A stretch of 34,391 bases of DNA from a virus: the IMG/VR virus record IMGVR_UViG_3300021586_000024, positions 1 through 34,391 of that record; one strand, given 5' to 3'. Shown here piece after piece: positions 15,634 to 24,847 of this stretch; position 1 is the stretch's first letter, and every line of letters begins with the position of its first letter. The notes under the pieces were generated by a model. That model searched no databases, had not been told where the DNA came from, and saw only the letters and a program-made list of their open reading frames with translations. A program made the translations under genes and the position numbers.

Positions 15634-16214
15634 AGCCGGTACACCCTCAAGCCATCGAGCAGCGCATCGTGGTAACGATTCGGCAGCTCCGTGACGGTGA
15701 AGCCAGCGGCCATGCTTTCGCGCATGCGGCAAGCTGTGCCGATGTGCATCAGCATCCACTGTCGGGCCTGCGCCGGCACTGCCGTAGCGTCTGCGCCATA
15801 GCCAACGGTGAAACGCACGCGCACGGCATTGGCGCTGGCGGCCGTGGCCGGCCATGCACCCGAGGATGCGGGCAGCACGTAGCCCACACCCAGGGCGTGA
15901 TCCGCGTCCAGCACGTAGGCTTCGGTGGCCAGCGTTTGCTCTGTGCCGGCCTGGCTCAGGTACTTGACACTCACCACCTCTTGCACAGGCGACAAGCCCA
16001 GCTCAATGGCGCCGGCGGGGAATGCGTCATAGATCGCCTCCCAGGTCTGCGTGATCCAGCGGCGGCCGGTTTCATGCTCAGCGGCAAGGGATGCGGATTC
16101 GATGGCGGCCTGCAGCCAAGTGTCTTCGGCGGCATCGTCGATCTTCAGATGCAGCTTGGCCGCGGCCAGCGTGATGGGCTGGGTTGCGGGGGCGGTGATG
16201 AGTCTCAGTGCCAT
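15630..16214 (-). CDS. Head-tail connector protein (gp6 / phiE125 gp8-like)
   Basis: A 194-residue protein begins MALRLITAPATQPITLAAAK and continues with LKIDDAAEDTWLQAAIESAS, the standard opening of HK97 gp6-like connector proteins. A C-terminal helical part with LMHIGTACRMRES and the closing YHDALLDGLRVYRL is also typical. It forms the ring beneath the portal. It begins the connector block after the fiber insertion. Confidence 0.85.
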   Translation of the reverse strand: MALRLITAPATQPITLAAAKLHLKIDDAAEDTWLQAAIESASLAAEHETGRRWITQTWEAIYDAFPAGAIELGLSPVQEVVSVKYLSQAGTEQTLATEAYVLDADHALGVGYVLPASSGAWPATAASANAVRVRFTVGYGADATAVPAQARQWMLMHIGTACRMRESMAAGFTVTELPNRYHDALLDGLRVYRL

Positions 16215-16220
16215 GATGGG

Positions 16221-16409
16221 TTACCGGATGCTGCCGCAGAGGTTGGGCGTTCGCGCGGCCGCCAGGTTTGGCGAACGGGCTGCACTGATGACAGGGCGAG
16301 CGGGCGCCGCCGATGCGCGCATTTGGTTTTCAGGCTCACCGTCAAACTGCAGCGGGTCAGCGTCCAGTGTCAGCGGGTCGTCGTCCAGGGCGAGGGGATC
16401 TAGGCTCAC
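16221..16409 (-). CDS. Small protein with DPLxLD repeats, unknown
   Basis: A 62-residue frame whose ATG overlaps the stop of the upstream papain-like gene and whose end lies 7 bases before the connector gene. The N-terminus is an imperfect tandem repeat, LDPLALDDDPLTLDADPLQF, strongly acidic. The C-terminus is Ala/Arg/Asn-rich (SPNLAAARTPNL). No family recognised. Tight packing suggests it is translated. Confidence 0.5.
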   Translation of the reverse strand: MSLDPLALDDDPLTLDADPLQFDGEPENQMRASAAPARPVISAARSPNLAAARTPNLCGSIR

Positions 16410-16843
16410 TGCAAGCGCTCCGCGTGCTCGCTGGCCATCACAAAGCGCTCAAGCTGCCCCAGGTCGTAGGTCGCTGGGTACGGCAGCATCAGCATCTCTG
16501 CGGCGGCCTCGGAACAGAATTTCTTGCCTGGGTTGTGGCCTACTGGCGGCAGCAGGATACCCAGCAAGCCGCGCCGGTCGTAGCGGGCCTTTTTGTTGCT
16601 CTTGAGCCAGTCGATGGGGTCAATGTGCGGGCCAGTCCATCGGTACACGCGCCATTTATCGGCGCTGCTGATGTCAATCACCTTGCCCCGAACGCCGCCG
16701 TCCAGCCACGATGCGGACACGCACAGGTGCACGCCCTGCACGGGTATCGCCACCTCGCAGTGGGCGCTGTCGCCACCGCGAAGGAGCGTCACCACGCGGG
16801 CAAAGGGCCGGGTGTCGCTGTGGCGGAAGGCGATGAGGATCAC
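16406..16843 (-). CDS. Permuted papain-like (NlpC/P60 superfamily) enzyme candidate
   Basis: From a GTG at 16843, which overlaps the previous stop (GTGA), this is a 145-residue protein. It has a SAHCEVAIPV block (His then Cys-Glu) near residue 36 and KKFCSEAAAEML near 107. This order, His first and nucleophile Cys later, is the hallmark of permuted papain-like enzymes such as YiiX/LRAT-like amidases, where Cys in the FCSE motif would be the nucleophile. It may act on cell wall or lipids during entry, or modify the virion. Its place between a fiber module and connector genes is unusual. Activity is inferred from motif order. Confidence 0.5.
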   Translation of the reverse strand: MILIAFRHSDTRPFARVVTLLRGGDSAHCEVAIPVQGVHLCVSASWLDGGVRGKVIDISSADKWRVYRWTGPHIDPIDWLKSNKKARYDRRGLLGILLPPVGHNPGKKFCSEAAAEMLMLPYPATYDLGQLERFVMASEHAERLQ

Positions 16844-17277
16844 GCATCGCCCTCCGGGGCAAACGAACCGCACAAGCGGAAAAAGTCGTCCACTTGCTCG
16901 GCGGTTTTGCTCAGCGGCGGCCCCATCAACGCGGACACCAACAGCGGGTTGTTGCGCAAATAGTCGCGGCTGGTGAAGAAGTCGGAGCGAGCCACCTCGC
17001 GCGGCAGCTCCGGCATTTGATTGACAAGAGTATTCACCGCAGCATCAATCTGAGGCATCGTCGTGCCCAGCCAGCCCATCTGCATCAACCCACGGTATAG
17101 CTGTCGCTTTGTGACGCTCTGCGGCACCGGCTCGGGCTGCTCTCCCTGCTCTGGCGGCTGCGGAATGTCGTCGCCGTGCATGTACCAGATCACCGATCCA
17201 TCAGTCTGCACCGCACCTCGGATTGCCCCGGCCGGCATTGGCTCACGGATTGATGAGGCTGTGATTGGCATGATCAC
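16840..17277 (-). CDS. Fiber-associated protein, function unknown
   Basis: A 145-residue protein lies directly downstream of the fiber. The N-terminal half ends in a Pro/Gln/Glu-rich stretch (DDIPQPPEQGEQPEPVPQ). The C-terminal half has SVTKRQLYRGLMQMG, SDFFTSRDYLRNNPLL and TAEQVDDFFRLCG. This C-terminal pattern (a short helix, aromatic-rich strand, NPLV/L, then an AQVDxxF helix) recurs in small phage proteins next to tail or head fibers. A chaperone or fiber-accessory role is possible but unproven. Confidence 0.55.
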   Translation of the reverse strand: MIMPITASSIREPMPAGAIRGAVQTDGSVIWYMHGDDIPQPPEQGEQPEPVPQSVTKRQLYRGLMQMGWLGTTMPQIDAAVNTLVNQMPELPREVARSDFFTSRDYLRNNPLLVSALMGPPLSKTAEQVDDFFRLCGSFAPEGDA

Positions 17278-19649
17278 TCCACAAAAATTGCTGCTGCCGA
17301 GAGACTCGCAGTGGATACTGGGCTTGCGCCTTGCTGCACGGACAGGCTGATGTACAGCGCGTTCGTAAGGCTCGGAACCGTCAGCGTTGCCGGTGCGCCG
17401 TTTTGGGTCGTCTGCGCATCGGGGGACACAGACACGGCTGTGATGCCGGCCTCATAGGATTGCAGCGTGGTGTTGTCCAGCACCATAAGCACACGCGGCA
17501 GCACGCCGGCTCGCACAGCACCCGCAAAGTTATTGCTGTACACCACCGTGTCCGATGCAGTGCCAGTAGTCCCAATGCGGATTCGCGGGTTTTTGTTTGC
17601 TGGGTCGGTTCCGCTGAAGACCCACCGGCTTCGCACGCCAAACTCCCGGACACCGACCAGCAGACCAGCAGGCAGCAGCACCGAAGCGAGAATCTGCTCT
17701 GCCGTCGATCCGCCTGACACGCCGTCCACCTGGGTGCGAGAGTGATAAATCATCTGCCTGCCAGCCGGGAGCCACACAGCCCCATCGCTGGCCCAGCGAG
17801 TCCCCAAAACTCCGCCAGCGCAAAGAGCGCCAAGCACGGTGTATGTGCGGCCAGCGGTGACGGTCGTAGCGCCAGGCAAATCAGCAAAGGTGGCGACTTC
17901 GTAGGAGCCGCCACCGCCGCCACCCGTGGCGGTCAGCGTGCCGCCAGACAGCAAGAGCCCCGAGCCAATCGCAATCTCTTCTGCGCCGCCAGCGCCCGCC
18001 GTAGATCGGCCCAGCAGTCGGGCCGTTGACATCGTGAGCCCGCTGGAGCCAATCGCTCCACGGCTGGCAAAGATGGTCCCGAGCGCGGTTTTGATGGTGC
18101 CCCAGGTGATACGTCGCAGCGCATTGGATGCCGTGCTGTCGGCCAGCGGGAAGTTGTCCGCATCCTGTGGTGTCGTGTCCTCGGTGGCCGCTGCGATGCC
18201 GGGGCCAGAGGGTGTGCGAGCGTCTGTGCCTTGTGCTGCGGTTGCGTAATCAGTCGCCGCAGTCGTGGCCGCAGTCCCAAGGCCCAACGCCGTCCGCTGT
18301 GCGGCAGCGTCCGCAGCCGTGAGCACGGCCCGCCCTGCTGCTGTGCTGTCGCCGATGGTTGCGGCAAGCTGCGTGCCGGTGTGCGTAGCCCTGTCGCGCA
18401 GTTGCGCATCCGTCGCGTTAGCTGTCGCACCAGAGGCAATGCCTGCCAACTTTGTGTGCTGCAAAGGCGACATAAGCCCTGCGTTTGTTCCGTCCGCAAG
18501 GGTCAGTGATGCGTCAGCACCGCTGCTGCTGGCAACAACGCCGCCAGTAGGTGACGCGGACCAGCTCAAATCGGTAGAGCCGCCACCGCCACCGCCGCCA
18601 GTGTCATCAGTGCCCCACGCCGCCGTGGTTGTGCCGGTGGCCTTCAGCACCTGCCCGCTGGTGGGCGTATTGGTGACGGTGACGCCACCCAGCGCCTTGG
18701 TAATTGCCTGCCATACCCGCTGCGCCGTCCAGGCCCTGCGGGTCGTCGCAGTGCCGGCTTCGGCTTCGGCTTGATCCACTGTGGCAGCGGTCCACTCGCG
18801 CGAGTCAGTGCCCTGCGCAGCCGTAGCGTATGCCGTTGAATCAGTCGCAGCGGCAGTGCCCAGCGTCGGGCGGCCTGACAGGTCACCGTATGCGCCGCTT
18901 GTGGCTACAGTCGCCAGCGCCGACTCCAGCGCATAGCCCGGGTGCGGATCAGCAGCACCAGCGTGTGCCGCTACAGCCGATGCAGCCGTGCCAGATGCCT
19001 CTTTGCCGTCCAGCGCGGTTTGTAGCCCAGCCACAGTGCTGATGGCCTGCGTGCCAGTGTGCGTGGCCCTGTCGCGCAGTTGCGCGTCAGTGGCGTTGGC
19101 TGTCGCACCCGCGGCCACGCCTGCCAGCTTGGTATGCTGAGCCGGCGCCATCAAGCCCGCATTGGTGCCATCCGCCAGCGGCAGCGCGGCATCCGTGCCC
19201 GTGTCGCTCACCACCGTGCCGCCCGTGGCAGATGGCGTGTAGGTCAGATTCGTGGCCCCACCGCCGCCCTCGCTCACGGTCAAATCACCTGAGCCCAGCA
19301 AGCTGTTGCCGTTGATTGTCTTGATGTTGGTGCCGCTGACCAGCACCGCCTGATACAGGCCGTTCAGCGCGGCCTTGAGGTTCGCCCAGGTCAGCCGCTT
19401 GAGCCCGCCACTGGCTGCGCTGTCGCTGATGGGCAGGGAGTCAGCATCGGCCAGCGTCGTCTTGCTTGTGGCCGCAGCAATGGCCGGGCCGCTCGGTGTC
19501 CGCGCGTCGGTCAGCCGCGAGTCACCACCCGTGACCACCTGGCCAGAGCCCGCGTCACCTGACGTTGGCAGCGGCAATCCGATGTCTCGGCGGATGTCGC
19601 TCTGATCGGTGGAGCTGAGCGGATTACCGGCGCGCTTGAGGGTGGACAT
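17274..19649 (-). CDS. Repetitive phage fiber (probable head fiber)
   Basis: This 791-residue Ala/Gly/Thr/Ser-rich protein has long internal repeats. The block around ADGTNAGLMxPxQHTKLAG and ATANATDAQLRDRATHTGTQ occurs near 138-202 and again near 363-427, and the RTPSGPxIAAAT block occurs near 50-95 and again around 480-530. Poly-Gly hinges lie near 351-357 and before the C-terminal domain. The last about 180 residues are a beta-sandwich-like globular tip (RSRWVFSGTDPANKNPRIRIGTTG). This is a phage fiber: a repetitive shaft with a terminal binding domain. It lies between the capsid gene and the head-tail connectors rather than in the tail module, so a capsid-attached head fiber is likely. Its start is 10 bases from the stop of the small capsid-adjacent gene. 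Confidence 0.75.
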   Translation of the reverse strand: MSTLKRAGNPLSSTDQSDIRRDIGLPLPTSGDAGSGQVVTGGDSRLTDARTPSGPAIAAATSKTTLADADSLPISDSAASGGLKRLTWANLKAALNGLYQAVLVSGTNIKTINGNSLLGSGDLTVSEGGGGATNLTYTPSATGGTVVSDTGTDAALPLADGTNAGLMAPAQHTKLAGVAAGATANATDAQLRDRATHTGTQAISTVAGLQTALDGKEASGTAASAVAAHAGAADPHPGYALESALATVATSGAYGDLSGRPTLGTAAATDSTAYATAAQGTDSREWTAATVDQAEAEAGTATTRRAWTAQRVWQAITKALGGVTVTNTPTSGQVLKATGTTTAAWGTDDTGGGGGGGSTDLSWSASPTGGVVASSSGADASLTLADGTNAGLMSPLQHTKLAGIASGATANATDAQLRDRATHTGTQLAATIGDSTAAGRAVLTAADAAAQRTALGLGTAATTAATDYATAAQGTDARTPSGPGIAAATEDTTPQDADNFPLADSTASNALRRITWGTIKTALGTIFASRGAIGSSGLTMSTARLLGRSTAGAGGAEEIAIGSGLLLSGGTLTATGGGGGGSYEVATFADLPGATTVTAGRTYTVLGALCAGGVLGTRWASDGAVWLPAGRQMIYHSRTQVDGVSGGSTAEQILASVLLPAGLLVGVREFGVRSRWVFSGTDPANKNPRIRIGTTGTASDTVVYSNNFAGAVRAGVLPRVLMVLDNTTLQSYEAGITAVSVSPDAQTTQNGAPATLTVPSLTNALYISLSVQQGASPVSTASLSAAAIFVE

Positions 19650-19658
19650 GAGACTGAC

Positions 19659-19916
19659 CTATGCGGCCTTTGCCGCCGCGTTTTGACGAACAACCTGCCG
19701 CCGCTGCAGAGCCAACGGCTTGAGCGACGCGCTACGCGCCACCGAGGGAGGCTCCGGCCGGCTCACGCACTGTTCAGTGCTGGGCAAAAACTCAGCCACC
19801 ATGGCCTGGCTCACCAAATGCACAGCCAGGCTGGTGTGGACGGTTGCAACGTCACCGGGCGAAAAACTGCCGATGACGGTGCAACAGCCCGAGCGGATGA
19901 ACTTGATTTTTTGCAT
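19659..19916 (-). CDS. Small protein next to major capsid (unknown, possible capsid accessory)
   Basis: From ATG 19916 this is an 85-residue protein: MQKIKFIRSGCCTVIGSFSPGDVATV, then LVSQAMVAEFLPST, then a basic Ala/Arg/Gln-rich tail. A small protein with this opening often follows the HK97-type capsid gene. It could mount the fiber encoded next or be a minor head component. Upstream in-frame starts are less likely. Confidence 0.55.
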   Translation of the reverse strand: MQKIKFIRSGCCTVIGSFSPGDVATVHTSLAVHLVSQAMVAEFLPSTEQCVSRPEPPSVARSASLKPLALQRRQVVRQNAAAKAA

Positions 19917-19972
19917 GGTCAATGTGGCCGGCGCCACTTGCATGTGCCGGCCACTCACGTCACAAGCGACGA

Positions 19973-21139
19973 TCAGGAGGCCGGCGGCGTCAGGTCACCA
20001 CCGCGCAGGGCGGCCGGCACTTCGCTGGCGATCGCCAGGCGGCGCTCGGCGCGCAACGTGATCAGGTTGCGGGTGAAGTTGTCGCTGTCGCTCTCCGACA
20101 TGGCCACGGTGACATCCTCGCGGTTGTAAATCGTGCCGTGCTGGCGGAAATCACCGACCGCGAACGTGTCGGCCGCCATGCCCACAGACTGCACAACACG
20201 CACGCCGAACAACATCGGGTTGCCGGCCATGTCATAAGACACACGCACGGCGTTGCTGGCGGAGGTCAGCAGCTCGATTTCAATCTGAGCCCAGTCGGCT
20301 GCATTCAGCAGGATGGCCGAAGCGGTGTAACCCGCGTTGAACAGGTCGGCGATGACGCGACGAATCAGCACCACGCGGGCCAGCGTAGAGCCCAGGGCAC
20401 CAGACAGGTAGCCGTGGGGCGTGAAGTTGCCGGAGCGCATCAGGCCAGACAGGTTCGGGGCGGTGGCGTTGCCGGAAATCAGTTGGGACTCGACGCGGCG
20501 CTGCACACCGAAACGCATGCGGGTGTCGATGTAGGCAGCCAGGGCAGGCGCATCGCTGGCCAGTTGGCGGCTGATCTTGATCCAGTGGGCAACAGTAGAC
20601 ACCGGCATGTTCACCAGGCTGAACGTGATGTCCGTTTCAGGCTTCACAGCGCCTTCGGCCGTTTCTGCCGCGTTGTTCACAAACGACGCTTCACGAGTGA
20701 ACTCGATGGCGTTGCTGCTCGTCGGCACCGACGCATACAGCGACTCGACGGTCAGAGCCGGGAACGCACCAGGGACAATCGCGGCCTGACGGTCAGGCGC
20801 CACGGTGGCGGCAGCGCCGACCACGGTGTTCTTGATCTCCACCCGGGCACGCATGCCACCGCTTTCAATGGCGCCCTTGTAGAGCGCCGCGCCCACGAAC
20901 TGCTTGCCCCACGAATCGCCCTTGGCCTCGCCACCTTCGGGCATGGCGCCACGGCGCTGCTCAAGTTGCAGCAGGCGGTCGGCCAACTCGCGCTGATCCA
21001 CGCCGAGCTTGTCCAGCGCGGCCTTGGTGTCGGCGCTGACCTTGCCCAGGGTCTTCAGCTCGCCCTCGGCCTTCTCCGATTGCGTTTGGAGGGTCTGCTC
21101 GATGGTTTCGAGACTCTTGAGAATGGTGTCCAGAGACAT
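19973..21139 (-). CDS. Major capsid protein (HK97 gp5 family)
   Basis: A 388-residue major head protein. The N-terminal about 65 residues are a coiled-coil delta domain (IEQTLQTQSEKAEGELKTLG...), expected to scaffold assembly and be cut off by the protease. The HK97-fold body follows, with FVGAALYKGA, REASFVNNAAETAEGA, KISRQLASDAPALAAYID and FAVGDFRQHGTIYNRED, all typical of this family. AAGG-type start context AAGGAACCAATC precedes the ATG. It follows the protease by 33 bases. Confidence 0.9.
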   Translation of the reverse strand: MSLDTILKSLETIEQTLQTQSEKAEGELKTLGKVSADTKAALDKLGVDQRELADRLLQLEQRRGAMPEGGEAKGDSWGKQFVGAALYKGAIESGGMRARVEIKNTVVGAAATVAPDRQAAIVPGAFPALTVESLYASVPTSSNAIEFTREASFVNNAAETAEGAVKPETDITFSLVNMPVSTVAHWIKISRQLASDAPALAAYIDTRMRFGVQRRVESQLISGNATAPNLSGLMRSGNFTPHGYLSGALGSTLARVVLIRRVIADLFNAGYTASAILLNAADWAQIEIELLTSASNAVRVSYDMAGNPMLFGVRVVQSVGMAADTFAVGDFRQHGTIYNREDVTVAMSESDSDNFTRNLITLRAERRLAIASEVPAALRGGDLTPPAS

Positions 21140-21172
21140 GATTGGTTCCTTGAGGATTGATTGACAAACGCT

Positions 21173-21907
21173 TCAGCGCACGAGCTGCTTGAAGCGCGAC
21201 CGGATCACCAGCCCCGCCACACGCTGCTCAATATCGGCATACGCCTTCGCCTCACTGGCCGCTGGCTCGGCATCCCGCCCAACATGCAGCACCTGCTTGG
21301 CGCGGGCCACCAGCGCGGTGGCGGCCCCTTTGCTGAGGCCGCCTGCGTCCCGCAGAAAGCGCTCGAAATCACGCACGGTTTCCAGCTCGGCAATCGCCTC
21401 GCTCACCGCATCACTTTTGACGGCATCCACCCGGGCCGCACGGTCGGCCGGAAACGCCACCGGGCTGATTTCCATCAGGCTCGACCAGCGTCGGATGACG
21501 CGCCCGGTTTCGGTTTCGTCGTAGTCGCCTTTCTTGACCATGCCGCCAACGCTGAGCCCGTCAAGGGTGCCGTGCTTCATCGCGGCGTACACATCGCGCG
21601 ACAGAGACATATCCAGCGTCAGCTCACCCTCGACAAACAGGCCCTTCTCGTCCTCTTTGGCCGTCAGCCACTTGCCAATTGGCAAGCCCGCAGCGCCACT
21701 GGCGTTGAAGTTGAAGACCGAATGCTCCAAAAACATCTTGGGCATGCCGTTCGTGCGCAGGGTGGACTGAAACGCGCCTTTGACGATGGTGTCTCCATAG
21801 CTGTCAACACCCCCAAACACGCTGGCATAACCCGCGAAGCGGCCGGCGCCGCTGTCGTCCAGCTTCAGCTCCACATCACTGAGAGACAGGCTCTTGCGAA
21901 GAAGCAT
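21173..21907 (-). CDS. HK97-family prohead protease
   Basis: The start is ATG 21907, preceded by AGGAGG at good spacing, giving 244 residues. It has the family's catalytic surroundings: KMFLEHS with H62 and DGLSVGG with S119, and the typical FAGYASVFGGVDSYGDTIVKG opening. It would cut the capsid delta domain after assembly. The gene overlaps the end of the portal gene by 32 bases. Arg/Ala/Lys-rich C-terminal helices (about 160-244) may bind the capsid or scaffold. Confidence 0.88.
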   Translation of the reverse strand: MLLRKSLSLSDVELKLDDSGAGRFAGYASVFGGVDSYGDTIVKGAFQSTLRTNGMPKMFLEHSVFNFNASGAAGLPIGKWLTAKEDEKGLFVEGELTLDMSLSRDVYAAMKHGTLDGLSVGGMVKKGDYDETETGRVIRRWSSLMEISPVAFPADRAARVDAVKSDAVSEAIAELETVRDFERFLRDAGGLSKGAATALVARAKQVLHVGRDAEPAASEAKAYADIEQRVAGLVIRSRFKQLVR

Positions 21908-23138
21908 TTGTGCCTCCTGTTGGTTTGATCTTGCCGAGCATGTCAATCGGCACAAGGTTGGTCTGCACGGTCAGTTGATCGGCCATCGGCGATGTGCTGC
22001 GCGGCAGGTTCTCCAACTGGCGGATTTCATTGCGCGTCATGCCGCCGTTCTGGCTGAGCTGGGCGTAAATGCCGGCGCGATCTTTGAGGTTGCCGCGCAG
22101 CAATGCATCCATGCTGAATTCCGCCTGCAAGCGCACCCGCTGGGCTGGCGTCATTACCGCCTTGCGCAGGGCCTGCTCAATGCCGACGATCACGGGCCGA
22201 ATGCTGAGCTTGTGCCAGCCATCCACAATCTGCTCAATGCCAGAGCCCCAGGTGGTCACGTTGCTGTGGTACACCAGCACGGGCGGCACGTCATACCACC
22301 GGCACAGTTCCTCGACACCGAAGTTTCGGGTTTCCAGTAGCTTGAGCTGTTCGGGGGTGAGGCTCAGAACCTCATACTTCATGCTGGCCTCAAGCACATA
22401 CAGCCTGGACATGGGGCCCGCTGACATTTCCCCGAACCGCTCACGGATGCGCTCGCGCTGTTCATTCGTCAGAATCTTGTCCACCATCAGCACGCCAGTG
22501 GGCTTGCCGCCGTTGGCATACAGCCGTGATGCAACGCCCTGCGCCTTGGCCATTTCATCGACGGTGGCACGCATGAATTCGAGCTTCGACAGCCCTATGG
22601 TGCCGTTGCCCAGGTTTTTCAGGTGCAGCACGTTCTCAGCCGCCAGAATCGCCACGTCCGCGTTGATGCGGTACTCGTACAGCACCGAGCCATCCCGCTG
22701 CACCTCCACCCGCACCTGATCCGATGGCATGGGCCACAGCGAAACCGCCTCGCCTGTGCGCTCATCGCGCTCAATACGCACATACGCATTGCCGCGTAGG
22801 TCGTAGTTCATCATCACCGCGCGCCAGAAGTCGAACGGCGTCATACGAGCGTTGGGGCTGCTGTGCAGCAGCTCGTAAAGCCGCGTGCCACGGGCCATGC
22901 TTTTTTGCCCGTCGCCGGCCACCTGATACACGAACAGCGGCAGCGATGCGATGACGTTGGCGCGGCGCTCGATGCAGCTCCAAACGGCGCTGATTTGCAG
23001 CGCTGCGTCTGCGCTGAGCTGCGCAACCTCGGGCACAAGTTGCGCGCCCGGGAGGCCGCGCTGCACGCCCTGCGTTTCCGCCAGGGCGCGGCTGCCACCC
23101 AAACCGAACCAGCCGAGAAATGACTTCAGTGTCGGCAT
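21876..23138 (-). CDS. Phage portal protein (HK97 gp3 family)
   Basis: A 420-residue portal that forms the dodecameric DNA gate of the head. It contains family-typical segments: WSCIERRANVIASLPLFVY, LRGNAYVRIERD, GLSKLEFMRATVDEMAKAQ, and VYHSNVTTWGSGIEQIV. The ATG lies one base after the terminase stop. The 3' end overlaps the protease. Confidence 0.9.
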   Translation of the reverse strand: MPTLKSFLGWFGLGGSRALAETQGVQRGLPGAQLVPEVAQLSADAALQISAVWSCIERRANVIASLPLFVYQVAGDGQKSMARGTRLYELLHSSPNARMTPFDFWRAVMMNYDLRGNAYVRIERDERTGEAVSLWPMPSDQVRVEVQRDGSVLYEYRINADVAILAAENVLHLKNLGNGTIGLSKLEFMRATVDEMAKAQGVASRLYANGGKPTGVLMVDKILTNEQRERIRERFGEMSAGPMSRLYVLEASMKYEVLSLTPEQLKLLETRNFGVEELCRWYDVPPVLVYHSNVTTWGSGIEQIVDGWHKLSIRPVIVGIEQALRKAVMTPAQRVRLQAEFSMDALLRGNLKDRAGIYAQLSQNGGMTRNEIRQLENLPRSTSPMADQLTVQTNLVPIDMLGKIKPTGGTNASSQEPVSQ

Positions 23139-23139
23139 G

Positions 23140-24843
23140 TCAGCCCACCAGCATGCCGTTGATGGCGGCGTCTATAGACTCTTCGGCGTTGCGCAGCGCG
23201 CGGCTCAAGGCCATGATCACCGCCACCGGCCCGTCAATCTTGTTCTCTACCCGCTCTTTGCGCGGGTAAATGTTGTCCTTGGCATCCCGGTGGCAAACCA
23301 CGTTGGACACCATCCAGGCCATGGCCGGGTTGTTGTCGTGTTCGAGCTTGCCCTGCAGCACCAGAGCCTCCAGTGACTTCATCGGTTCGCTGAGGTTCTG
23401 CACGGTCTGGCGCACCTCCACCATGGGCAGCCCCTCAGCCATCAGATGGTTGGCCAGGTGCGTGGCTTGCCACGGGTCGAAGGGGACTTCACGCAGGTCA
23501 GCCAGTTGCGCCGCGTCGGCGCGTAGCTGGTCTTCGATCAGGTCGTAATCCGTCACCTCACCCGGGGTGGCCACCATGTGCCCGCTGCGCACCCAGCCGT
23601 CATACTGGCTGTTGGCGCCGATTTCCACAGCCCGCTCTGGCAGCCAGAAACGGCCTTTTGTGATCAGGTAGTAACGATCATCCTCAGCATCGTGAAACAC
23701 CATCGGCGCCGCAGCAATGTCCACCTTGCTGGCCAGGTCCAGCGGGACCCAGCACGGCAGGTGGCGCACCTTTTCCAGCGTCAACAGGTCGTTGCCGCAG
23801 CGGTCCCATGCGCGCATGTCCATCCATGCGGCATCGGCGTTTACCCACACGTTGAGGTGTTTGGTCAGGAAATTGGCCTGCGCGCTGGGCATAGCCTGGG
23901 CCTTGGTGCAGGCCGCCCGCAGCACATCCTCAAACACGGAAACGCCGTAGTTCGGGTTGGCCTTGGGCCACACGGCTGGGTCTTGCCAGTCGTCGCCCTC
24001 GTCCAGCGTGTAGATGATCCCGAACTGGCGATCATCCTGCGTCACGCCGTCCAGAATCTTGGTGATGTGCGTGCGGCGCTCGTAGCAGATGCCGGCGCGG
24101 TCACTGCCTGCGGTTGTGATGTTCCACAGCAGCGCCTGCTCGCGCGCGCCGCGCGCCGTGTCCAGCACGTCATAAACCGCCCGGGTCTTGTGCGCGTGCA
24201 ACTCGTCGATGCTGGCGAAATGCACATTCAGGCCGTCCAGCGTGGACCCCTCGGCCGCCAGCGGCTGCAGCTTGCTGGCCGTGTGCGGCTGATAGAGCAC
24301 GTGCTGGCTTACCTCAACGCCCAGGTGCATGCGCATGTCAGCGTCGCGCGCCGTCATCGCCCGCGCATCGTCAAACACAATGCGCGCCTGGTCGCGCGTG
24401 GTGGCCGCGGTGTAGACCTCGGCACCGGCTTCACCATCGGCGGCCAGCATGAACAGGCACAGGCCGGCCGTCAGCGTCGATTTGGCGTTCTTGCGGGCCA
24501 CCTCGATGTAAGCCTCAACGAACCGGCGCAGCCGCGTCACGCGATGCACCCAGCCAAAAACGACCGTCACAATGAACACCTGCCAGGGTTCAAGGGTGAT
24601 TTTTCTGCGCTCGCGCGCCCACTTGCCCTTGATGTGGGGCAGCAGCTCCACAAACGCGCAGGGCCTTTCAGCCCTTGCCGCGTCAAACTCCCACGGGTAT
24701 GACGGGTCATTTTTGGCCCGCTCAAGGTCTTGCAGGTGGCGCTCGCACGCGCGGCGCACCCACTTGCACGCCACCACACTGCCCGCAACGACATCCTGGG
24801 CATACCGTAGGCCACTCTCAGCGTAATTGACACTTTGGGCCAT
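23140..24843 (-). CDS. terL: Terminase large subunit
   Basis: A 567-residue packaging motor with N-terminal ATPase and C-terminal nuclease domains. The Walker A-like motif is ARKNAKST (116-123), in the deviant form common to HK97-type terminases, with FASIDELHAH as the Walker B / coupling region further on. The C-terminal half includes VPLDLASKVDIAA, a likely nuclease Asp cluster. It follows the small subunit by 4 bases and precedes the portal. Length is normal for this family. Confidence 0.92.
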   Translation of the reverse strand: MAQSVNYAESGLRYAQDVVAGSVVACKWVRRACERHLQDLERAKNDPSYPWEFDAARAERPCAFVELLPHIKGKWARERRKITLEPWQVFIVTVVFGWVHRVTRLRRFVEAYIEVARKNAKSTLTAGLCLFMLAADGEAGAEVYTAATTRDQARIVFDDARAMTARDADMRMHLGVEVSQHVLYQPHTASKLQPLAAEGSTLDGLNVHFASIDELHAHKTRAVYDVLDTARGAREQALLWNITTAGSDRAGICYERRTHITKILDGVTQDDRQFGIIYTLDEGDDWQDPAVWPKANPNYGVSVFEDVLRAACTKAQAMPSAQANFLTKHLNVWVNADAAWMDMRAWDRCGNDLLTLEKVRHLPCWVPLDLASKVDIAAAPMVFHDAEDDRYYLITKGRFWLPERAVEIGANSQYDGWVRSGHMVATPGEVTDYDLIEDQLRADAAQLADLREVPFDPWQATHLANHLMAEGLPMVEVRQTVQNLSEPMKSLEALVLQGKLEHDNNPAMAWMVSNVVCHRDAKDNIYPRKERVENKIDGPVAVIMALSRALRNAEESIDAAINGMLVG

Positions 24844-24847
24844 GCGC

